Positions 18,209-25,977 of a stretch of DNA of 25,977 nt are shown here, piece after piece. The stretch is from the NCBI GenBank assembly GCA_034698045.1, contig JAQGAU010000590.1:1-25977 (forward strand), read 5' to 3'. Both the position numbers and the translations under genes were made by a program. Source of the DNA: Paramacrobiotus richtersi. Taxonomy: Eukaryota > Tardigrada > Eutardigrada > Parachela > Macrobiotidae. The notes beneath the pieces are model-generated. The model did not search any database. It was not told the DNA's origin and saw nothing but the letters and a program-made list of their open reading frames with translations. The stretch's first letter is position 1; each line of letters opens with the position of its first letter.

Positions 18209-19198
18209 ATGATGGCCGAAAACTGCCCGAACTGTTCGGTTACCACAGATAATCGAACACTAACGCGAAAAACCGAGGCCACACTTTCTCTGTCGTTCGA
18301 CTTCACAATTTTAACAGCGATCACTTTAGTCCTTAACTCAGTTATCGCCTTCATCCTGATCAAGAAGAAGCTTTTCCGGAACCCATTCAATGTATATATT
18401 ATTGCCCTGTTTTGTAGCCACGCAATAAACGCCGGAATTGGAATCCCTGCAAAAATCCTTACCGTATATTCTAGTCACTGGTGGCTGGGAGTTCACGCCT
18501 GTACCTTATGGATTTACTGTCTGTATGTCATGGCGGCAATTACTATACATATGCACGTGCTAATCAGCATCAATCGCACTTGGGCGCTATTGTGGCCTAT
18601 ATCCTACAGAAATGTTCACACTTCACGAGTGGCCGCTTTACTCTGCCTCGTCGCAGTCGTGTACCTGCATATACTTCTGATGCCTGGGATAGTATTAGAT
18701 GCTCTGTATTACCGGGTGCCGTCCACCAAAATGTGCTATCTGGACTCGAAGGCGCAGTTTACGTGGGCCGTATTCATGGAAGTTTGGCTGTTTGACGTAC
18801 CGAAGCTGTTCATTCAGGTCTGCTATCCCATTCTTCTGTGGAAGTATTTCCGAAGAACAAGAGTGGCTGTTGTTGCACAGTCCGTTCAAACTGATGGAGC
18901 ACCCAGTCAAAGCAGAATTACAGGGACCAACGTTCAAGCGAATCGACCGCAGACCAAACCCCAGCCATTTATCGTTTTGACGCTGTTTACAATCAGCGCC
19001 TTTATCTGTTGGACACCGAGCATGGTGTACTTTCACCTGATCGAATTTATGCCGGTCACCAGTCTACAGGCTTTGCGACAAGTCCAGGGCGTCTTATTTT
19101 CTTTACTGCCTTTGTTAGATCCGCTCTTCTTTGCACTGAGCATTGGCAGATTCCGGCAATGGGTTGTTCGCGTCGTGAGGTGTCGAGGGTTGCCGTGA
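18209..19198 (+). CDS. Rhodopsin-like (class A) G-protein-coupled receptor, orphan
   Basis: One uninterrupted ORF of 329 residues with seven hydrophobic segments. The N-terminus has sequons NCS (8-10) and NRT (15-17). TM1 (about 30-52) has the conserved Asn (N43, LNS). TM2 (about 60-85) lacks the usual Asp. C98 at the start of TM3 can pair with C176 in loop 2. The DRY position reads NRT (122-124). TM5 is about 186-211, followed by a basic third loop (KYFRRTR). TM6 has CWTP (267-270). In TM7 the NPxxY position reads DPLFF (304-308). The length is complete, and the start was chosen as the first Met of the open frame (tandem ATGATG). No introns were needed. Ligand unknown. Motif drift suggests a lineage-expanded receptor. 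Confidence 0.92.
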   Translation: MMAENCPNCSVTTDNRTLTRKTEATLSLSFDFTILTAITLVLNSVIAFILIKKKLFRNPFNVYIIALFCSHAINAGIGIPAKILTVYSSHWWLGVHACTLWIYCLYVMAAITIHMHVLISINRTWALLWPISYRNVHTSRVAALLCLVAVVYLHILLMPGIVLDALYYRVPSTKMCYLDSKAQFTWAVFMEVWLFDVPKLFIQVCYPILLWKYFRRTRVAVVAQSVQTDGAPSQSRITGTNVQANRPQTKPQPFIVLTLFTISAFICWTPSMVYFHLIEFMPVTSLQALRQVQGVLFSLLPLLDPLFFALSIGRFRQWVVRVVRCRGLP

Positions 19199-20239
19199 GG
19201 AATGGGAATCAGAGGATTTGTTCGTAACTGACTAAGAAAGCAAGAAAGATTCGTGGTATTATTTGGATTACGTACAATAGTTAGTATTTTATGTTATGAA
19301 TTTCATCTGCACTTAAGAGTGGTATCCTGTTTAAGAGTGGTATTCTTAGAATATTATCTTGATCAGGTTTTGTTCGTTTTCATTTTTTAATGATGGCTTG
19401 CATGTGGCCTGTATTATCGTACAGTTCCGTCGGGTTCCATGTAATGCACTGACTGGGGACTTCGTGGATTATGTGAACAATGGACCATGCAGCAGCATTT
19501 TATTGATAAATCCTCAACGCTTTACCAGCTGTTTGTTACAACTTACAAGTATCATACCTAACGTATGCAGACGCTAGACCGATAGGTTAGTAACGTATAA
19601 CCAACCCATTCAGTTGCAAAAACATTACAATCGCTTTAGCGAAAATAGAGAATCCAGTTCGTACTCGTGGCTCTATTTACAATGATGGAATTCTTAACAC
19701 GGTTACGCTGCGAATCGATTCAGCCACTCTAGCACTGACTCGTAACCTCCCATGCGCCGATCAAAAATCTCGCATTGCATCCGCCACAGCAACAACAACT
19801 TTATTCCTCTGGCCTATTCCGTCCAGCAGGTGCCATGCATATGTGCATGGCGTGCAGTACAAAAATACACGAAAAAGAAACAAGAAATGGAAGAATAATA
19901 ACGAAGCAGTCAAAAGAAAACAGAAAGAACATCACATTATACCCGAACATGTGAAAACATGGGTTTCATAGCCGCTTAGATCACTAATGAACTTTGGCTT
20001 ATGTCCAGTATTAACCGTCCATGATAGCCACAGTAGTCAGCATTCGGAAACGGGGTCGACACAGCAGTTAGTTGTGGCTGGCCGTTTGGGCATCCTGCAA
20101 AGCATTTGCCCAGCTATCACGAATGAATACTATGGAATGATGCAGTAGATTAAAAGGTGGTTTTAAGCTTAAACTTGGAAGTAACTATAAGCAATAGGAA
20201 AGCCTACTAAACCGTGTCGAACATTAAATTGGTTATAAG
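19199..20239. other. Intergenic, no gene recognised
   Basis: Should include the GPCR 3' UTR. It contains two adjacent copies of TTAAGAGTGGTAT(C/T)CT at about 19313-19349 and a small palindrome at 19832-19851. No credible coding frame. Confidence 0.5.
19832..19851. repeat. Short palindrome GCCATGCA-TATG-TGCATGGC
   Basis: Perfect 8-bp arms around a 4-base centre. May be a cruciform or protein-binding site, or chance. Confidence 0.4.
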
Positions 20240-20494
20240 TTGCTGCAAGACTACGGTGCTCAACTGAAGTACTGTGCACGTTTAATATCGGACACTGTAG
20301 TGAATAGTCGTCAAAGTGCGCTTATAATTGTTCTTGTGAATTTTAAGAATGTCCAGATTGTTGTCTGCACACTTTACGTTAAACTACTGCGTGCTTTGCG
20401 CGATACGTGGGATATGGGTAAGATCCTATCTTTTGAGACAGCAAGCCCGATGTTTGCCAACATACAAACGTACTCACCGGACCCTTCGATTTAA
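20240..20494 (+). CDS. Weak ORF of unknown nature
   Basis: 84 codons, with a hydrophobic centre (SALIIVLVNFKNVQIVVCTL) and no recognised family or splice signals that extend it. The start is chosen only by frame. Could be chance. Confidence 0.15.
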   Translation: MLQDYGAQLKYCARLISDTVVNSRQSALIIVLVNFKNVQIVVCTLYVKLLRALRDTWDMGKILSFETASPMFANIQTYSPDPSI

Positions 20495-21285
20495 CTGATT
20501 GTCATGACCATAATACCAACCAAGAGCAGCAAACGGCCAAAGACATTAATTTTTATGCTGATGAACAGAAGAATTCGGAATATCTGGAGACTACCTTTCT
20601 TATATTAATGACACCTTAAAACACTTTTTCCAGCGTTGTAGGGGTTTTATATAGGCGCTTATGCAGGATGTTTATACCAGTTATATTGTTTTTTAGGCGT
20701 TCCATGAATGGTCTAAAAATGCAGAAACAACCTGTAGCCTTAGCTAGCCATTCAGGAAGAGCGGGCTGCTGTTACTGTATATAAATAAAACGTCCCTACA
20801 CCCGTATGCGAACTGGACCACGGTACAGTAATAATACTCTGATTTTTAGTCAGCAGAAGACTTCGAAGTAAAAAGAAAAAGGGCGGTTGTGTGAGGAATT
20901 TGGCTGACACTACTGGCGTAAGTGGTAGCACCTACCCACTGGGTATTTCTTTTTCGCCTTATGCAGGGCATGTTGAGATGGGCTTCTTGGCGTTCTTGTC
21001 GGTCCGCTGATAGTAATGGCGATTTTTTTCGTTTCCTTCAGGTTTTCATTGTGGTGTCGCGTTTCGGGAGCAGTGGCTGCGCGTAGTGTTAATAGCTTCA
21101 ACAGAACGCTGAGTATCATATTCTGTTTGTATGTGTTCGATGGCATATTAAGAACTGTTCTTATATAACCGGTGATTAAAGGTCAAACAAAACAACGGAT
21201 ATGTAGCGAGTTTTCATGCGGCCTGGGACTGTGCATTAATATTTCTGCGTTAATTTTAATGCAGAGGTAGGTATGATTCGCTGCC
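20495..21285. other. No gene recognised
   Basis: A 78-codon minus frame (20910-21146, MILSVLLKLLTLRAATAPE near its start) could be a further exon of the membrane-protein candidate at 21286-21879, but the link is unsupported. Confidence 0.4.
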
Positions 21286-21879
21286 TTACATACATGTCCG
21301 CGGTCTACATTTTTCGTTATTAGAGCGTAAAATCTGTGTTGTCTGCCCACAGTTTTGTGTCAGTGCACTGGAATGATGCACGCCAGTTACGCTACTGATT
21401 ATGTATCTCTTTCCCCTGAGAAAGTTTTCAAACATTGCTCTGACTGAATGACAAAGCTTTAATGCTACGCAGCTACTTAACACACAGAAACCACCAGCAA
21501 AACACCAAATGTATAAGATCAGTATTAAAGTGACATGGATCGCCTGCTCGGTGACATACAAGCCGTACATGACAAATTGAACAACAAAAACATAGACAAA
21601 TAATGCAATGAATACTTTAGATGAATTACCGTAGACAAGAAGGAACAGAAGCAATAACAGTTCTGCAGTGAAAAGACTTTTGTTTACAAAATCGGTTCAC
21701 ATAAACAGAAATGCCGCGCTGATTCCACCATAGTCGCAGAACAACGACAAGCAAAAACTTATTGTGGCAATTTTTGGCAATTCATAAGCCAGCCAGGGCC
21801 ATAAAACATGTGCTGGTAAAGCACAAAATGTGCTGGTATTAACGGCCTTGTGCTCGTATAGATCAGAAAGTGTGCTCAA
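21286..21879 (-). CDS. Possible multi-span membrane protein, two exons, partial
   Basis: Two minus frames are separated by an in-frame TGA. A 66-base GT-AG intron (21663-21728) removes the stop and keeps the frame: LPKIATISFCLSLFCDY joins ELLLLLFLLVYGNSSK. The product then has hydrophobic spans VFIALFVYVFVVQFVMYGLY and VTLILILYIWCFAGGF, followed by a basic tail. A donor near SS|GTAACT suggests more exons downstream before the stop at 21286. The pattern of closely spaced helices recalls invertebrate 7TM chemoreceptors, but no diagnostic motif was seen. Both ends are uncertain. Confidence 0.35.
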
Positions 21880-22418
21880 AAGTTACCAATACTCCCCCTT
21901 TGTTTCTGTTAAAAGAGAGTTTCAAGTAATGTTTTCCGCACCAAATCTATAAATTTTGCCATCCAGAAAGCGTAACAGCGCTCATTTTTGGCTGTTTCGC
22001 TGTAGTTTCATTCGGAAATCGTTCGTTGGCTTCGCGCTGCGCGCGAAACAAGAACATTTTCGTAGTTTCGGAAGCACATAAACGCTAATTTTTGTTAAAC
22101 CTAACATAGCAAAATAAATGGCCGTCCCGTTAAAATTTGGAACTGTGCTGGTATAGATTTCAAAGATTTATGGCTCTGAAGCCAGCAGATTCTGCGCTTT
22201 ACTAAAGTTAAAATTTCTGAACTTCTAATATCAAGCTGATTTGGAAAGATTATAGCAATGAGTACTAGATTCTGATGGGATAAAGTTATGCAAACGTTTC
22301 TGCGGCGCTTTGGCAATGACGGTTATATTTTTCTTTCGCCAGCCTAAGCAAAGATTTTACTAAAGTTTCCGTTGCTCTAAATTTACGTTAGCGGAGGCAA
22401 GGACGTTTGACTAAGAAG
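21880..22418. other. No gene recognised
   Basis: Includes repeated TGTGCTGGTA strings (three copies between 21807 and 22155, two of them within the neighbouring candidate exon). Probably 3' UTR and spacer of the minus-strand MIF4G gene. Confidence 0.4.
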
Positions 22419-24702
22419 TCAGGCGGTCTTTCCAATTGATAACCATGCCAATGGGTCTTTCGTGGAAAGTTCATCGACCATCTTCGCCACGTGGCCGCTT
22501 CCGCGGTATTTCTGCAATGCCTCTGTGTACTTGATACGTCCCATCACCCCAAGGGCCTCGGTCACCACGAACAGAAAGCTGCTCAACGGATAGCCATTTT
22601 TGATTATCAATGGAGCAAATACTGATGCCACTCGAGCAGGATTGTCCACTGCATCATCGTTCAGCAAAATATAAGTTAGCCTGAAAGAATGATTCTGAAT
22701 GATTCTAACACTAACGTATCCAAACGCGGATATTTATAACAATATGTTATACTGAATATTCTAACCACTGCACAACTTCTTTGTTACTGGGCAAGTTCCA
22801 ACCATGCATAATCACGGAATATGCACGAATAGACCTGATTCTCATTTCCATTACCGTTCTTCCATATCCCGAATGACCTTCCAGTTTTCACGTGCTTTGT
22901 CGCCAGCAACATAGCGCGACAAACGCAAAAGGCCTGCCCACGCCTCGGATATATGTTTTGATTGAATTTCACAGACAGCGCCATCCGCTTTGAAGTTGTT
23001 CTCCTGCAAGCGCACACGGTATATTATAATTATTAAAACCACTTCCAAAGTTCCTAGGTTTTCATTCTATTTTGTAATGCTTTTCATCAATTTATACTTT
23101 TTCTTTGCGGCTGAATTTGCGGAGGGTTTACTGAACACGCTCTTGGCTGTTCGAACAGCTTATTATGAGCTGCGTGCACGGTCCGGGAAAGTTATGAGAG
23201 TGTTTCGACCGACTATTGCCGTACTAAGTAACTGAATGCACATACTGAAGGTTAAGGATAAAAACAGATATTCGGAGCGGAAAAACACCTTAGACTTTCC
23301 GTTCGGTAAGGACGGAATTTGTTAGAATTCTGCACTTTGTTTCTCGTTGTAAGTAAAGCGTGAGGCAGCTTACAATTCAGATTCTTTGCCTTATTTGGGA
23401 TCAGAAACCAAGGATTTTTGTGAGCTGCAGACCTACAGCTTCAATAATTAAAAAAGCAAGATAATTCGCAAAAACTCCACACAGCACCGAATGTGCAACG
23501 ACAGTCGCCACCGAAGGAAATGTGCGTCCACATTTACAGTTTTCAAAGTGTGAAATAACTTTTGTTTCAACCATGTTCATAAACGGCAGCTGATTTTTCT
23601 TAGAAAATATACGGTACTTAATTCTCTCTCGAGAGACGGCGCTCTACACGGTTTTGTTGAACGAGGAAAATTCCTACAGCTTGAACTGTGAAGTACTTTC
23701 GGTAAAGAATATTTCTCGACAACTTACTGGCATGAGATTAGTCTCCACCATACGAATCGTGTCCTCCATCAGTACCCGCACTTGTTGTGATCCCACTCCG
23801 GATTCAAACGTTTCGCGGAGCATATGGAAATACCACCAGAAAACATGCTAATAAATCAGTACCGATTAATAAGCTATACGGTTATGTCGTCGACTATTTT
23901 CACACTCTGGCCAGCATAGCAATGTTACGCTATTATGTACCTCTTTAGTGCAGCGTTTCAAACGAGTCACGCTACAACCAACAGCCAACGCCTGGAAAAG
24001 CTGACACAGCTGCAGCAAACGTGGTTCGCTAAGATCCAGGTAATCCGTCCTTTTAAGCGCTACTATTTCGCAGCGAGACAACATAGCTCCAGTGCCAAGC
24101 ATTCCGACATTCAGCAGTGCCGCAAAAAACCTGCAAATAAGGATTTTGTCAGCTGTTATGACCTTCGAACTTCTACCGGCTGAAAGCTGCAGCAGCGTAC
24201 TGAATGTATCCAGTAGGCAGAAGGCCTGCAGCATGTCCACCGTTCTGGGCCAACGAATGCATTTGTCTTGCAAGTGTTTTATAAAATATATTGTCCTCGC
24301 GACCGTTGATATTATGAGCCATGTGCCGGCATAGGTTTGCGTAAATGTCCCGGTAGAACGGCTCCTTCAAGGCCTACAAAATAACCACTTGATAATGCGC
24401 CGTGCAGAGCTCTTATATATAAACAGATTGCAAACCTTGTTGATAACTAGACCAGCAATCTCGGCTTGCCAGTCGTCGGCCCGGCTGCTCAGCAAATCTC
24501 GAACGCACCGTTTAATCTGCTCGTAATTTTGTTCGGTGACCTTGTTCAGCAGACTTCGCATCTGCAGGAGCAACAGTGGTATGCCCTCGACAACTTGCAA
24601 GCCCTGTTGCGACATTCTGGTCTGGACCGAATGTAACAGCCATCGGTTCTCGTTGTATCTTGGCGTTTGCAAACAGATCTTTCTGTTTGCGATTCTGTCG
24701 TT
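22419..24702 (-). CDS. eIF4G-like MIF4G-domain protein, six exons (5' end uncertain)
   Basis: Exons on minus: 24702-24436, 24373-24177, 24130-23941, 23847-23728, 23003-22855, 22680-22419. Introns are 62, 46, 93, 724 and 174 bases, all GT-AG. The frame is continuous for 394 residues to TGA. Residues 46-107 match the start of the eIF4G MIF4G repeat: LLLLQMRSLLNKVTEQNYEQ, then ALKEPFYRDIYANLCRHM. RFFAALLNVGML (155-166) corresponds to the FIGELFKLGML helix, and LLQLCQLFQAL to LECLCRLL. The C-terminal part, RVASVFAPLIIKNGYPLSSF, faintly resembles an MA3 repeat. MIF4G domains are helical scaffolds that bind eIF4A-type helicases in translation or mRNA metabolism. Strong divergence suggests a specialised paralogue rather than core eIF4G. 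A first exon may lie around 24750-24850. The 724-base intron also contains a plus frame ending VMRVFRPTIAVLSN, of unknown meaning. Confidence 0.8.
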
Positions 24703-24882
24703 CTGCAGAAAAACCAATAGTTAATTTGATGTCATAAACGATTTACCGTCTGTCGTCAGTATAGTCAATAAGCCGTAAACTACATGTTGAGTTATTTCTT
24801 TCTTTCTTAACCCGACAACCCGCTTTCCGGACTTCGGTATGCTCAATAAATACAAGCTCTGTTCGATAAATGCGGGCAGGGG

Positions 24883-24999
24883 GTAAAACCTGGCAATGGC
24901 AATTGCCACTGGCAACGCCAGCTGGCAATGGCAACGCATTTTTGGCAATGCCAGCGGTAAAACCTGGCATTGCCACAATAAAACATGGCAATGCCATTT
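24883..24999. repeat. Cluster of TGGCA/TGCCA inverted and direct repeats
   Basis: About ten TGGCA or TGCCA pentamers in about 115 bases, many as TGGCAATGCCA-type palindromes. A GGTAAAACCTGGCA unit occurs twice (near 24883 and 24956). It stands just upstream of the MIF4G gene as assembled, so it could be promoter, first intron or a foldback repeat. Confidence 0.6.
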
Positions 25000-25902
25000 T
25001 TACACGCAATCTCGCTTAAAAATGCCACTTGTGCATCATAGTTACACCTGCCCTGTACAGTAAATACGGTAAAGAAGCAAATACACTGTGCTAATATTAT
25101 CGTCCCGCCACTGAACAAAAGAATGGTTTGGTTCAATCCTATCATGACACATCTTCATACCGCTCAATAATAATTAATGCACAATTAAATTTGATGTACA
25201 TCACTTGGAAATCAGATGCAGACTAGATAATGACGCGTGGCGCTCCAAGCTAGTTACAAGTTTCTGTGCGCGATACAGTATTTCCAAAACTATGAGGCGC
25301 ATACAATCTAGCAATCATTCGTTTTAAATACCAGTTCATACTCTTTTATGTTTTCGTACTCTAGACAAAATTTGTAAAGATGTAGCTCGGTAGACTTCAG
25401 ACGTCCTTATAAAACTAAAGCCGAACTAAAATTTGGTAAATATTTCCAGCGTCAAATTTCTAAAAAAATGTTTTCGGGCTTCGACGCCGCTTCGTAACGA
25501 ATTCAAAAAGTAGGTATGCATTTTGTAATACTTACGACAACAAAATATCGACGGTTCGTTGCGTATTAACTTTACAGACAAACTACTTCATCCTTCAGGG
25601 GAACTCACAGATAAAACGCTTGGGACTCTTTCCGAAAATCAATGCGTTTTTATCAGCAATTGGTAAACCTAAAGACAAAATATTGCTGCTTGTTTGCGAA
25701 TGATGTAAAAAGTAGGGCTGTAATTGCTCAGTTTAGATTTGATGTAGAATGATAATTGATATAGAATGTAAGGATGCAGTAATGAAAACAAGTCAATGCA
25801 GCGAAACTGACAGGCAGGTAGTTAAGTTAACGAGATCAGCTGGGCTCATCGCGAAAAGTCATGACACTTATTATTTCGTTATAATTTATATTTTATGATG
25901 TT
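25000..25902. other. AT-rich, no gene recognised
   Basis: No frame with protein-like character. It may hold the 5' region of the minus-strand MIF4G gene. Confidence 0.5.
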
Positions 25903-25977
25903 ATTATTTTATTATTTTATTATTTTATTATTTTATTATTTTATTATTTTATTATTTTATTATTTTATTATTTTATT
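25903..25977. repeat. (ATTATTTT)n microsatellite
   Basis: Over nine uninterrupted 8-base units running to the window edge, so total length is unknown. Confidence 0.95.

Noticed and set aside
24177-24273. Frameshift in the MIF4G gene suggested by a second open frame starting at MQDKCIRWP
   Set aside because: Keeping the first frame to AAAAFSR and splicing out 46 bases joins RFFAALLNVGML, the expected next helix, so no frameshift is needed.

Overview
This window is eukaryotic, animal nuclear DNA. Genes have GT-AG introns, mostly 46-121 bases long. They encode metazoan families: nuclear-receptor ligand-binding domains, a rhodopsin-like GPCR, an eIF4G-type MIF4G protein and secreted cysteine-rich proteins. 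They are separated by decayed LINE (non-LTR retrotransposon) copies. Short introns and moderate GC suggest a compact invertebrate genome; a tardigrade would fit, but that is a guess from general character, not a database match. There is no sign of prokaryotic genes, CRISPR arrays or ribosomal RNA.

Layout. 1-6.3 kb is repeat-rich: a LINE C-terminus and 3' tail (1-303), a near-perfect 30-bp hairpin (1241-1307), two diverged copies of a ~330-bp dispersed repeat (1395-1750 and 5985-6310), a 35-base palindrome (1914-1948) and a frameshifted minus-strand reverse-transcriptase relic (3721-5575). 7.5-11.4 kb holds two head-to-head relatives of a nuclear-receptor ligand-binding-domain gene: four exons on minus (7477-8605) and only the last two on plus (10799-11357). 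Between them lie two LINE fragments. 11.4-14.9 kb is mostly repeats, ending in a well-preserved LINE C-terminal ORF on minus (13624-14892).

14.9-17.2 kb carries two tandem paralogues encoding small secreted two-module cysteine-rich proteins, with a furin-type site between the modules. 18.2-19.2 kb is an apparently intronless class A GPCR with unusual motifs. After a poorly coding stretch, 21.3-21.9 kb encodes a possible multi-membrane-span protein on minus. 22.4-24.7 kb is a six-exon minus-strand gene for a diverged eIF4G-like MIF4G protein. The window ends in an ATTATTTT microsatellite.

The genes do not form one pathway. The clearest local themes are small-scale duplication (tandem for the cysteine-rich pair, inverted for the nuclear receptors) and LINE insertions next to both duplicated families. 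Exon boundaries were set by hand from splice signals, reading-frame continuity and protein-family resemblance; no searches were run.
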